Both the position numbers and the translations under genes were made by a program. Under the pieces are notes generated by a model. It was not told the DNA's origin, did not search any database, and worked only from the letters and a program-made list of their open reading frames with translations. Shown piece by piece: positions 6,721 through 15,516 of a stretch of 29,753 bases of DNA. Numbering within the stretch: position 1 is the stretch's first letter; each line of letters starts with the position of its first letter. The DNA is from Nemertoderma westbladi (taxonomy: Eukaryota > Xenacoelomorpha > Nemertodermatida > Nemertodermatidae): the NCBI GenBank assembly GCA_032718475.1, contig JAUCBJ010006213.1:1-29753 (forward strand), in the 5' to 3' direction.

Positions 6721-9344
6721 CCATGCAATATCGACTTATGGGAGTCCCAGATTATCTGATGGACTATCGGCGATCCATTGTGGATGATGATGGGCTTTGG
6801 TGGAATGATGATACTGTTGTTGTTCAACACCCTAGAGTTCATTACTAAGATTCCATCATCGTTTAGTTGTGGCGACAGCGCGATCAGCTCGCTGTCCTGT
6901 CGGAGATGCTGTTGTTTACCGATGCGTTCCACCTCGTCGCCGTAATTCTTCCTCTGTTCGTAGCGGATGACGGCCTTGGCCGCCCCCTCCAGATCGACGG
7001 TTGTTTTACCTTTTGTATCTCCACCTATTCCCCTAAGGAATTCCCCGAAGGCTCTCCAGTACGCCACTAACTTCTTGGTCTTGTACCAACTTGAGCTGTA
7101 GCTAAGGAGTTTGTCCGTCAGGTTATCGCACAGTTCTTCCGGTTTCGGTTGCACGTCCCTTATCTCCCTCACAATCTGGCTGTATATTTCCTCACCTTCT
7201 GAATCTCCTCCCTCTTCCTCTAACACTACTTGCTCCGCGCCCGGATCCACCTTTCTCATCGGTGGCCAGGCTGTCTTATCGTTCAGAAATTGCGGCCCAT
7301 GCTGCCACAATACTTCCTTCTTCAAGAAAGTGTGGCGTGCCACGCCCCTCGATAACAAGTCCGCTGGGTTCTCGTCCGTTGGGCAGTAGTGCCACCTTTC
7401 CAATTCTGTGGTCGCCCTTATTTCGTGCACCCTATTTGCGACGAATATAGGGTATCTCGTCCTTTCGTTATGTAGCCAACCGAGCACTACCATGGAATCC
7501 GTCCAGTAGTGTGTTTCCACTATGTTGGGAATAGCGTCCATCAAGTAGGCTGTGGCCCTAACTCCTAACCTCGCAGCTGTCAACTCGAGTTTCGGAACTG
7601 ATGCTGAATCTGGTGGCGTCGACTTCGCTTTGCTGAATGCGAGTCTGGGCTTGTGAGCCCCCTCTCGTTGTACTAAGTAGAGTGCCGCTCCGTATGCCTC
7701 TAATGACGCATCGGAGAACATGTGCAGATCCAGATTCGTCATGTCCCCATCCGGGAAATACATGCGTGGCATGCTGTATATTCCGATCTGCTCTAAACTC
7801 TCTGTCCACTTGCTCCATTGCTTGATAATCTCTTCCGGGACCTCTTTATCCCACTCGTCCTTTAATTTGTATACTCTCTTGAGTATCTGTTTCCCCGTGA
7901 CTAGTAGTGGGGATGCTAGGCCTAGGGGATCGTATATCCTTGCTATGTACGACACATAGCCCCTCTTTGTGTGGATGTCTGCGCCCTCCTGACTCAACTG
8001 GTATTTCAACTCGTCTGTCTCTCGGTTCCACACGATCCCTAGTGCCTTCTGTTGGGACTCCACTCTCTTGTTCGCCATGTCCTGTCTCTTGGCTGTCGTG
8101 GGGTTATCCATGGTCGACTCTGGCCTCCTGTCCTCTATGGCTTTCATGAACTCTTGCGAGCTGGATTGGAACTTGGTTAGGTTGAACCCAGATCCTTTTA
8201 GGATGTCGCGAACCTCGCGCCCCGTATCCAGTAGTTCCTTAACCGTATTTTCAGACTCCATCCCGTCGTCTACATAGAAACCTCGTCGAATCATATCGAC
8301 GGCTTCGGCACTGTATTTATCTTCCTTTCCCTTTACTGTGTCTCTTATGGCCACAGTCGTCGTAAATGAAGACGACTTGGCTCCCATATTCTGTACTACC
8401 ATCTTATACATCGGTATGGTCGACGGTTCCTCGTCGGCATCGTACCATAGGAAGCGCTGACTGTCGCTATCCTCTTCCGTTACACCGACTTGGTTGAACA
8501 TGCCTTCGATGTCGCAGATGAAAGCGTGTTTACCATTCCTGAATCTGAGTAGGACCTCGATCCCTGAGTTGTAGATGTTGGGACCCTCCAGCAGATAATT
8601 GTTTAGGCATTTGCCGTTGGTTTTAGCCGATGCGTCAACTACCATCCGCAGTTTACCTTTCTTCGGGTCTAGAGCCACGTGGAGTGGCAGGTAATAGGTC
8701 CTGTCCGTGTTTGGCTCATCGACCGGCAACTCCACGGCCCATCCTTTCTCGACATACTTCCTGATTGTCTTATGAATGTACTCATTCTTCTCGGGGCTCC
8801 GTTTTAGCGTCTGCTTCAACTTACGAAGCCTCGTGAGTACCATTCCTCTGTTGTCGGGTAGCGGTAGCTTCGGTAGCTTCCATACCATCCCTATGGTATA
8901 CCGCCCCTCATCGCATGTCATCGATTCCTTTACACTTTGTAAAGCCTGCTTGTCTTCTACCGAGGTTCCGACCCCGGTCTCCTTTAATCCCTCAAAATCC
9001 TGCCTGAGCAGTCTCCTGAGCTGCTCCTCCGCTCCCTCATCTCCCATTTCTCGCATAGTTCCCGCGAACATGCATCCTGATGTCTCTGACATCCTAAATG
9101 GTATTTTACTCCTGATTGGGCCGCTCAGCGTCCACCCGAATTGTGTTAAAATCGCCACCGGGTCACACTGCCTGTCTTCGCCGAAGACCGTTTGCATTCT
9201 CTCGTGGGCCTTTGGGCAGTCCATTCCTACTATGATGTATACCTTCCTAACGTCCACTTCTGGGATTGAGAAGTCGATACTGTCCAGGAACCTGTATTGT
9301 TCGACCTCGATGTTGGTTGGCCGCCTGGCATTGATATTTATCGA
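6666..9344 (-). CDS. BEL/Pao Pol: reverse transcriptase and RNase H
   Basis: A continuous frame of about 890 codons (863 from the Met at 9257). Residues here count from that Met. The RT has the first catalytic Asp in FICDIEGMF (D249) and the YVDD box at 328-331, the second catalytic Asp pair. The spacing and the VRFLW-like SQRFLWYD segment match the Pao type. A thumb/connection region with an IYDPLGL motif (441-447), a hallmark of Pao elements, follows. RNase H residues are D516 (FSDAS), E558 (LELTAAR), D587 (YWTDSM) and D633 (ENPADLLSRG). The end carries the integrase His pair and then runs into a frame change. Upstream it is in frame with the protease, separated by one TAG. Confidence 0.95.
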   Translation of the reverse strand, partial: SININARRPTNIEVEQYRFLDSIDFSIPEVDVRKVYIIVGMDCPKAHERMQTVFGEDRQCDPVAILTQFGWTLSGPIRSKIPFRMSETSGCMFAGTMREMGDEGAEEQLRRLLRQDFEGLKETGVGTSVEDKQALQSVKESMTCDEGRYTIGMVWKLPKLPLPDNRGMVLTRLRKLKQTLKRSPEKNEYIHKTIRKYVEKGWAVELPVDEPNTDRTYYLPLHVALDPKKGKLRMVVDASAKTNGKCLNNYLLEGPNIYNSGIEVLLRFRNGKHAFICDIEGMFNQVGVTEEDSDSQRFLWYDADEEPSTIPMYKMVVQNMGAKSSSFTTTVAIRDTVKGKEDKYSAEAVDMIRRGFYVDDGMESENTVKELLDTGREVRDILKGSGFNLTKFQSSSQEFMKAIEDRRPESTMDNPTTAKRQDMANKRVESQQKALGIVWNRETDELKYQLSQEGADIHTKRGYVSYIARIYDPLGLASPLLVTGKQILKRVYKLKDEWDKEVPEEIIKQWSKWTESLEQIGIYSMPRMYFPDGDMTNLDLHMFSDASLEAYGAALYLVQREGAHKPRLAFSKAKSTPPDSASVPKLELTAARLGVRATAYLMDAIPNIVETHYWTDSMVVLGWLHNERTRYPIFVANRVHEIRATTELERWHYCPTDENPADLLSRGVARHTFLKKEVLWQHGPQFLNDKTAWPPMRKVDPGAEQVVLEEEGGDSEGEEIYSQIVREIRDVQPKPEELCDNLTDKLLSYSSSWYKTKKLVAYWRAFGEFLRGIGGDTKGKTTVDLEGAAKAVIRYEQRKNYGDEVERIGKQQHLRQDSELIALSPQLNDDGILVMNSRVLNNNSIIIPPKPIIIHNGSPIVHQIIWDSHKSILHGVPTEPSRRYEGPFGSNS

Positions 9345-9347
9345 CTA
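9345..9347 (-). other. In-frame TAG between protease and reverse transcriptase
   Basis: The protease frame ends at TAG (9347-9345), but the same frame continues with protein-like sequence straight into the RT. This is either a nonsense mutation or a readthrough site. The next bases are TCG, not the CARYYA context known to promote readthrough, so mutation is more likely. Confidence 0.8.
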
Positions 9348-10142
9348 TATCACCTGGATGGGGTCGATGGTCGCCCCATAGTCGCATCCCGGTGCTATTG
9401 CAGCTATCGCGCACCGTCCGGTCCTCATCTCCAGGACCTCATCTTTGCTGGAGATGGTTGTTACCGCCATTCTGCTTGGCCTCGTTCTCAATCCTATCTC
9501 TTCGGCCACCCAATCCTCTACTAATGTGAAGGCTGCTCCACTATCGACCAGCATCAGTGTGGTCACTGATCGATTGCCTTCCCCAATTACTCGCACTGGT
9601 ACTACCCCTAATAGTACCGTTCCTCTTTTCCTCGCCACTACGGTGCTTGTTGCCATCGTCTGACCTTTACTTTGACCGAACCTAATTGGCGTTTCTTTGC
9701 ATTGGTTGGTTCTATGTCCACTCATCACACATCGCGAGCAGATTTCATTTCTTCTCGCGTATTCTACCTGGTCTTCCCTGGGTAGCGCTTGCCAGTACCT
9801 GCAGTTTATGGTCTGATGAAGTGCATTTGTATGTAGTTGGCATTTGCTCTTTGGGTTGTAGCCATCCTTATAAAGTGCGTTGCATATCGCACTTATATTT
9901 GTACCAAAGTCCCTACTATTCTTATTGTTTGGGTTCGGCCTACTGGGCATGCTGGGGTTATGTTTATTTGTGTTGTCATTTTTTCCCTGCCCGCTCCATG
10001 ATGTGGGCTTACCCCCGGCTACTTGTGGACTGGTAGCCCCTGCGTTGCTGCGTACGGCAGTGACTGTCTTAGCTTCGGCAATGCGTTCGACGCGTTGTGT
10101 TCTGGTTTCGGCTTGTGGTAATCGGTCTTTGGTCCCTTTCCC
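9348..10142 (-). CDS. BEL/Pao Cys/His region and aspartic protease (pro)
   Basis: This frame is -1 relative to gag and is open from just after a TAG at 10148-10146. It overlaps the end of gag by about 125 bases. From the Met at 9950 it has a Cys/His-rich part: C37, H40, H45, C50, then C71-x2-C-x4-H-x4-C (CSRCVMSGHRTNQC), a true CX2CX4HX4C knuckle. The protease active site is DSGA (residues 134-137), preceded by hydrophobic TLMLV, matching DUF1758-type retropepsins that cut the polyprotein. It is in frame with RT apart from one TAG. If the upstream slippery site is used, this whole part is made only as a Gag-Pro-Pol fusion. Confidence 0.85.
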
Positions 10143-11653
10143 AGGCTATCCTCGCTATAGACTGGGTCCGTTATTAGTTCATCTTCATAGTTTAAGAAGC
10201 TTGACATCTCTTCTAAACCCGGTTCCGCAACCTTCCTATCTCGAGTGGAGAAAGCGATTTTCCTCCACTTATTGCGCAGCCAAATCGGTAGTGCCTGCGC
10301 TATCGTAGTGATGTTGTTGGACGCGTTGAGTTCGTATGGCGCGTCCAGCGTCTTTAGCACGATTAGCGCCTTCTCGACTTTGTTAGCGAATGTCTTTATG
10401 CTAACGGGGTTATCCTGTAGGCCACCCGATGTTATACCTCTCAGGGTCTGCCAGATGATCTTGGCTGGGTGCCCGTACTCCCTGTCTAGTGCCCGCCATG
10501 CCGTCGTGAAGCTGCCCTCAATGCCCTGGTACTGCCTCACGATGTCATATGCTGGGCCTCCTGCATATACTTGCAGATATTTTAGGCACTCCGCCTGCGT
10601 CAAATTCTTTGTTAATATTTCATTACTATACATGCGCCGAAACTGTAGGTATTCTTCCGGCCTACTTCCATCGAATTTGAATGGTTCCACGGGTGGTAAC
10701 TCGATCCTGGTCTTTAATGCATCGATTAACGTGGCCATTCCCATCGCTTGCGCTTCCAATGGGTTCGATGGATGCTGTATAGGTTCTCCCGTTGGGTGCG
10801 GTCCGTTCGTCCTGTCTGCCGCTTTCCTCTGACTTGGATATATCATTGGGGGTAGCGGCCCCCTCCATATTTCAGTGTCGCACGATCTATTCTCGTCCAA
10901 GGGTTTCGATGTTCTTACTCCTATTGGGGTATATTGTTGATATTGTGATGGGGGAATGTCGCCCTGCCCCCCCCCCCCCCCCCCCCCCGCCACCGGTATG
11001 TTTGGTACTGGGGTTGATGTTAATATATTGGGGCCCATGCACCTATCCGCAATAATTCTCCCCTCCCCTGGATATATGTTATGTCCTTGCATGCTGTAGT
11101 CATACTGCTGTGCTGGTACCGGTATAGGCCTACTTACTTCTGGCCTACCTGCCGGTATGTACTCCGCGACTTCCGGGTTTAAACCCGTCGTCCGCGCTAT
11201 CCTATCGCCTACATTATCTCTCCCAGCATGGCCTATAGTATGTGCAGTAAGGCCTACAGTATGTCCTGCAGTCTGTATGTGTCGCTCGGGATCGAAGTTT
11301 AATCTTCTCGAATAATCCTCCCCGCGGCTGCCGTATTCTCGATCGGTAGGTATGTCCCATCGGGAAGTTTCTCTTCGACCTCCTCTACTGTTCTCATCCT
11401 CGTACCGGTACATCCCGTACCCTTCTCTCGACGCGTGATACGCCTCGTCAGGTCGCGTCTCTCCGGGACAACAGCAATCTCCCATTCGACCCCGCTGACT
11501 CTCCGTCTCCATCTCTACTATCAACGGCTCGCTGTCCGTCCTTGCTCTCCTGTCATCCGCGACGACACTTCTTCTACTCTCTTCCCTTCTTCTCTCTGTA
11601 GTGCAGTATCCCCGGTCGTGAGATCTCTCGTCGACCTCCCGGTTAAACTCCAC
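10019..11653 (-). CDS. BEL/Pao Gag, capsid part (DUF1759-like)
   Basis: A 544-residue frame. Residues 1-310 are low complexity: Arg/Glu-rich at the start, then Gly- and Pro-rich, with a Gly8 run coded by a G22 homopolymer (10967-10988 on the plus strand). Residues about 325-480 match the capsid-like domain of BEL/Pao Gag, with PPVEPFKFDG, F-x-GD-like spacing, a TQAECLKYL helix and AWRALDREYG segments. It assembles the particle that packages element RNA. The GTG assigned as its start is not convincing, because coding-like sequence continues upstream in another frame (11742 and before). It ends at TAG 10019-10021, after overlapping the protease frame. Confidence 0.85.
   Translation of the reverse strand: MEFNREVDERSHDRGYCTTERRREESRRSVVADDRRARTDSEPLIVEMETESQRGRMGDCCCPGETRPDEAYHASREGYGMYRYEDENSRGGRRETSRWDIPTDREYGSRGEDYSRRLNFDPERHIQTAGHTVGLTAHTIGHAGRDNVGDRIARTTGLNPEVAEYIPAGRPEVSRPIPVPAQQYDYSMQGHNIYPGEGRIIADRCMGPNILTSTPVPNIPVAGGGGGGGQGDIPPSQYQQYTPIGVRTSKPLDENRSCDTEIWRGPLPPMIYPSQRKAADRTNGPHPTGEPIQHPSNPLEAQAMGMATLIDALKTRIELPPVEPFKFDGSRPEEYLQFRRMYSNEILTKNLTQAECLKYLQVYAGGPAYDIVRQYQGIEGSFTTAWRALDREYGHPAKIIWQTLRGITSGGLQDNPVSIKTFANKVEKALIVLKTLDAPYELNASNNITTIAQALPIWLRNKWRKIAFSTRDRKVAEPGLEEMSSFLNYEDELITDPVYSEDSLGKGPKTDYHKPKPEHNASNALPKLRQSLPYAATQGLPVHK
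10136..10142 (-). promoter_or_regulatory. Candidate -1 ribosomal frameshift site G_GGA_AAG
   Basis: The heptamer GGGAAAG is read in gag as CTG GGA AAG, so it has the X_XXY_YYZ phase needed for -1 slippage. The -1 frame opens two codons earlier (TAG at 10148-10146) and stays open through the protease. GGGAAAG is a less usual heptamer, since Z is normally not G in eukaryotes. I could not evaluate a downstream pseudoknot. Confidence 0.45.
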
Positions 11654-11775
11654 TCTGTTCTTCTTCCCTCTTCTGATTGGGCTCGACGTCTCGTCGCTCG
11701 CCCTCTCGCGACGTCAACCTGTCTCTCTCTGCTCGATCGCACGCCGCTGGGGATACTCGTAATCCCCCTCCTATT

Positions 11776-12597
11776 CTACATCGCCGGGTGCTGCGGTTCA
11801 CCTAATTCGCCCCGCGCATTATCCGCCGACGCTTGTGGGACACTCACTGCCCCCCCCCCCCTCTCGCCGCTAATCTCTCGTTGTGGGGCTCCTGTAGCCC
11901 CCCCCCCCCCCCCCCACTCGCCACCTATCACTTCACTATCTCTCACTTCGCTTCTACACCCCTCTCTAGTCGACACACTAACCCTACTGCGGCTGGGTCT
12001 ATTCACCCCCGCCTCTCCCTCTACTACTGTGTGGCCTACCAGGCCCGCCACTTCCTGCCTACTAACTACGTGGCCTACCAGGCCCTCATCGGGTTGACTC
12101 AACCCCGCCACTTCCTGCCTACTAACTACGTGGCCTACCAGGCCCTCATCGGGTTGACTCAACCCCGCCACTTCCTGCCTACTAACTACATGGCCTACCA
12201 GGCCCTCGTTTACCGGGCTATGCACGTCCGCCACGTTCACATTAATAGCACCATTACTAGTATTATCTGTTAAATCAATTAAATCCTCCAAATCAATTAA
12301 ATTATTTTGCACGCCTAAATTAGAAACGGGATTATTCTGTTCGTTCGAAATAAGATTATTTGAATTATTTTGCGTAATTATATTATTTGAATTATTTAGT
12401 AAATTCAGATTTGGATTATTTGAATTAGGACTATTCGGATTATTTAAATTAGTATTATTATTCGAATTATTTGTATTTAAATTTAAATTATTACTACTAG
12501 GTAAAATATTTCCTGCAATAAAGTTTTGGTTAGAATTATCCAATACGGTACTATTAATATTAACGTTATCTACTGTATTATTATTACCCCCCCGCCC
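11776..12597 (-). pseudogene. Gag N-terminal extension: Asn-rich region and 20-residue repeats
   Basis: A 255-codon frame from 12543, open upstream to about 12597 where a C7 run (12588-12594) coincides with a frame change. About 80 residues are strongly Asn-rich, then a short acidic part, then 20-residue tandem repeats (GLVGHVVSRQEVAGLSQPDE type), then a Gly-rich part. It ends at TAG 11776-11778, after which the frame reopens for about 80 codons. Asn-rich and repeat regions are unusual for BEL/Pao Gag. This is treated as part of one long Gag broken by indels and stops. Confidence 0.55.
12028..12208 (-). repeat. 60-bp coding tandem repeat in Gag
   Basis: Two identical 60-bp units (12061-12120 and 12121-12180) are flanked by partial copies on each side. 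The unit length is exactly 20 codons, so copy-number changes leave the frame intact. The exact identity of the units indicates recent expansion. Confidence 0.9.
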
Positions 12598-12884
12598 GTA
12601 CGGTCACGCCAGTCTTGGGTCTGTTGTGCGGTCCCTGTAAGTGGGGCATTAATAAACGTTTCCCCAACTCCCGGCTCCTCGTAAATGCTCGAGCCAGCCT
12701 CGCTCTCTAACAGCCCCATCTGCGCCAGTTCCAGTCGGCACTCCTGTTTGGCTTGATATTGAATAAGCCCCCTTAGGCGGGCATGTAAATCATCCCGCAC
12801 ACGCTTCCCTATTGCCTCTCTCTCCAGATCCTCCCGCGCACTCTGATCAGCTAATTCCGCCTCTCTCGCAACCCTCTTGAGTCG
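12570..12884 (-). pseudogene. Gag N-terminal extension: helical segment
   Basis: An open frame of about 104 codons, in the same frame as the coiled coil upstream and separated from it only by a TGA at 12885-12887. It starts Arg/Glu-rich and becomes a mixed amphipathic region with several Leu and Gln. It ends just past the C7 run near 12590, where the frame moves. No domain recognised. Confidence 0.5.
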
Positions 12885-13253
12885 TCACACCTCGCGCTCT
12901 CTTCGCTCATCTTCCACTCTCGCCTCGCGCTCTTTACGTTCATTCCGCTCTCTCGCACGTTCACTCAGCTCTCTCGCACGTTCACTCTGCTCTCTCGCCT
13001 CACGCTCTTCATGTCTATTCTGCTCTCTCGCCTCATTCGCCGCCTCGCGCTCTTCTTGCTCCTTCCTTTCTATCCTCCCTATTTCCTCGCATTCCTTAAA
13101 GCTTCTCGCGACCTTCTCGGCCCTCTCTCTGTTCTCTCTAACCAGTTCTTTCTCCTTCTCTAACAACGCGCTCCCTTCCTCTAACTGTCTCTCTAGTTCT
13201 ATCTGGTCTAGCGCCGCCAGATCGAGCTGGCACGCCAGATCTATTTCCCGCAC
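12885..13253 (-). CDS. Gag N-terminal extension: long coiled coil
   Basis: 122 codons dominated by Glu, Arg, Leu and Ala with heptad-like spacing over nearly the full length, the second half consisting of degenerate EREAREQSERARE-type repeats. Such a segment would mediate self-association. It begins in the middle of coding-like sequence: just upstream (13265-13340) the likely frame is a different one. It stops at TGA 12885-12887, after which the same frame continues. Other charged repeats could mimic this pattern, but the leucine spacing in the first 60 residues favours a true coiled coil. Confidence 0.5.
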   Translation of the reverse strand: MREIDLACQLDLAALDQIELERQLEEGSALLEKEKELVRENRERAEKVARSFKECEEIGRIERKEQEEREAANEAREQNRHEEREAREQSERARELSERARERNERKEREARVEDERREREV

Positions 13254-13322
13254 CGTCTTGATTTTGCGGAGGATGTAGCAGACTTATCGGTCGCGGCGGA
13301 CTCCTGTCGCCTTCCCGTCCTA

Positions 13323-13790
13323 CTAACTTTTCCTCCCGGAATTTTCTCCGACCGACGAGACCGAATCCTCGGGGTTAACCTCGGATTCGCTCTCCTGCGG
13401 TCTCTTCCAACCCACCAATTTTACTCCCCGGGCATCGACTAAGTATGGCCCTACGTACACTACGCTAGGTTCCATACCCCTACATTCCCACAGTTCGATC
13501 AGTTCAGTGGCAATCCCTCTCGCTCTCTCATCGGCTAGTTCTCCCTGCCCAAAGCGCACTAAGTAATCAAAATGTTTGTTCGACTCACCTAGCCGCTTCT
13601 CTAACTTCACCTCGTCTATCTTGGCCCCTCCTTTGGCTTCTCTTAACTGCTTCTGGGTCGCGGCGTAGGCTCGTCGGAGCCGGTCGCTGACCCCGACGTC
13701 CTCGTCGCCGACGTCTCCTCTATCCCTCCGTGTCCTGCGTCGTACCGGCGGCCCCACCGTCGCCGTTCCGGTGGGCCGTCCGTCGCCCAC
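13323..13790 (-). CDS. Gag N-terminus of the BEL/Pao element
   Basis: 155 codons beginning directly at the inner edge of the 5' LTR with GTG; the first true Met cannot be confirmed. The start is Arg/Gly/Asp-rich, followed by a compact mixed region (about residues 35-135) with helices and a hydrophobic PSVVYVGPYLVDARGV strand segment that looks like a folded domain. It ends at TAG 13323-13325, where another frame continues for about 25 codons before the coiled coil. No family was recognised, but its place as the first coding region of the element makes Gag or matrix the natural reading. Confidence 0.5.
   Translation of the reverse strand: MGDGRPTGTATVGPPVRRRTRRDRGDVGDEDVGVSDRLRRAYAATQKQLREAKGGAKIDEVKLEKRLGESNKHFDYLVRFGQGELADERARGIATELIELWECRGMEPSVVYVGPYLVDARGVKLVGWKRPQESESEVNPEDSVSSVGENSGRKS
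13770..13789 (-). promoter_or_regulatory. Possible tRNA primer-binding site
   Basis: On the minus strand the bases that follow the 5' LTR read TGGGCGACGGACGG. A primer-binding site should begin with TGG (complement of the tRNA CCA end) next to the LTR, as seen here. I cannot match it to a particular tRNA without a tRNA set. Confidence 0.35.
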
Positions 13791-14219
13791 AGTTAAAGTG
13801 AATGATATATAGAGTGTACCGGTAAAATGGCTGAATATTGCTGACAGTAGACGGAGATGGTGATTAGAGTTCCGGTACTGCCCTAACTAACTGACTTACT
13901 AAAAGTGAATGAATTGGCACAACAAATGATAATATATATTGCACTGGTTGGCCGCATTAGATTACTCAGTGGATGCCTTCCCCCCATTGGCTAATAACTC
14001 ACTTCTCACCCTCCCATCTCTCTGGGAGTGTTTCCCCCTGCTGCTATCACTCTCTCCCTCCCGGAGGTGTAACCTCTGACCCCCGCTGTGTTCCCTTTGG
14101 GGTTTGTCGCCCCGTTTATTGGGGTGACACGAGGTTGATTGGTGATCAACCTCGTGCTCCCAATATTGCTTAAAACCAACTTTGTGTGGGCCTGGTTAGC
14201 GGAATTGAATACGCTAACA
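13788..14219 (-). repeat. 5' LTR of the BEL/Pao element
   Basis: Direct repeat of 1500-1931 with three substitutions. In element orientation it runs from TGTTAGC at 14219 to the Gag start at 13788. It carries the same AATAAA and 12-bp hairpin (14115-14156) as the other LTR. It would hold the promoter; no convincing TATA box position could be set. Confidence 0.93.
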
Positions 14220-14634
14220 GAGAGGCTCAAACGACATGGAAGTCAATCTTGTAAAGAGTAAAGTGATGAAATTCAGGAGATGAGCCCGGCTCGCCAGCAC
14301 AGAACAGTTTACCTAGAAGCTACAACAGGGACGATGTTACAGCCTGCAGTCAATACGAATAACCGGGAGTAACCCTAACCTCACTGAACACTTCAACAAG
14401 AAAAAGTCATTTGGTATTATCGCGTCGATACAAAACTTACAACTGATATCAATTAAATCCGACTTGCTTTTGTTTAAAATTAAAATATTTCCCTTAGCAT
14501 TTTATTATAAAATAAAAACATTTTATATCTAAAGACTATTAGGATTACAAATTTCAACTTCTTCGATATACATTTACACTTCGATATATACATCTTATTA
14601 CATATATATCTTATTTTGCTGTGCTCTACGAGTT
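14220..14634. other. Intergenic DNA right of the retrotransposon
   Basis: AT-rich from 14450 on; a mixed part at 14220-14400. No open frame of note and no target-site duplicate of the left flank. Nothing supported. Confidence 0.5.
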
Positions 14635-14973
14635 CTACCGTGTGAATTTAAAAAAAATAAATATTAGTATATACAGTACAAGAATACAGTGTGCGCCACC
14701 TCCCGGCCGTTTCACGAACTGTCCAATGGGCCTACTTGTATCTGCGGGTGTCATAGCATATTGTATCCCTTGTAGATTATGCCCCCCGGTTAAAATCCGG
14801 CAGCGTATTATGACCCCCAGGACGAAATACGCGAGCATAAATTGTACTCGGGGGTTAGTATCTGCTAGCAGTTCGCAGTTTCGGTCCCCCATATTCCCCT
14901 TCCTTTTCAATAGATTTAATGTACAGTTAGTATCCCAGTAATCATTTATATTTATATCAGTATCCGCTGCCAT
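14635..14973 (-). CDS. Hypothetical ORF or exon, unknown
   Basis: 112 codons from an ATG in a good context (GAGAGCATGGC). Codons for about the first 100 residues are balanced and GC-richer than the flanks. The final 15 are hydrophobic and lie in A/T-rich DNA, so the true coding part may stop earlier at a splice donor. It contains one mildly hydrophobic stretch (residues about 47-58). No domain or homologue recognised. It could be the first exon of a minus-strand gene, a remnant of another element, or chance. Confidence 0.25.
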   Translation of the reverse strand: MAADTDININDYWDTNCTLNLLKRKGNMGDRNCELLADTNPRVQFMLAYFVLGVIIRCRILTGGHNLQGIQYAMTPADTSRPIGQFVKRPGGGAHCILVLYILIFIFFKFTR

Positions 14974-15516
14974 GCTCTCTCGTGCGCCCTCAGCGCACCA
15001 CGATCAGACTATCAAAACTACCAGCACTTTGAATTGTTACGTTCTTAGTTACTGTTCCGTTCTCCTCAATGCACTCTATTTTGTGCTTATCTAATAATAT
15101 TAAAATAATCTACCTCAATCTGAGGTGTTGAGGAAAAAAATATATGCCCGTTCTGCCGGTTGTTTCGCCAATGTAAAATAATGTAGTATAAATTATGAAT
15201 GTATGAATATAATATTCATAAATGAATTTATAACCCCCGTCAGCCCGAGTTGATAATGTACGGTCAACATCTGCCTTATACAGTTATAGCAAGGACTACT
15301 ATTAATAATAATAATAATACATTCTTTTATTAATCATTAAACAGATGAAAAATTAATTAAAAGGGAAAACATCCCCCAGGTTACAAGGACACTTACGGGC
15401 AACAATTGCGCTTAAAAATATCTTTAAATTAAAAGACTAAAATACATGTTTCTTATATATTGTAAAAATTACCGGTACTAATCCAAAAATCTATCAAAAC
15501 TACAATAAGGTTCAAG
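14974..15516. other. Intergenic AT-rich DNA with ATA microsatellite
   Basis: Nothing coding. A short (AAT)n run lies at 15303-15320, just after the CAAGGACTACTAT word at 15290. Confidence 0.5.

Larger units (their letters stand above)
1500..14219 (-). mobile_element. BEL/Pao LTR retrotransposon with accessory 3' coding region
   Basis: A 12.7-kb element lies on the minus strand between two direct LTRs. Its order is 5' LTR (13788-14219), extended Gag region, protease, Pao-type reverse transcriptase, RNase H, truncated integrase with a BEL/Pao-type C-terminal tail, minisatellite spacer, accessory zinc-knuckle region, polypurine tract, 3' LTR (1500-1931). The DUF1759-like Gag, the RT-RNase H-integrase order and the tail domain define BEL/Pao. 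The LTRs differ at three positions, indicating a recent insertion, yet the coding regions carry several stops and frame changes and the integrase core is missing, so this copy cannot act alone as written. No matching 5-bp target duplication is visible (left flank TATAG, right flank GAGAG). Confidence 0.93.

Noticed and set aside
8776-9381. 201-codon plus-strand frame
   Set aside because: Antisense to the reverse transcriptase and protease frames, with no domain of its own.
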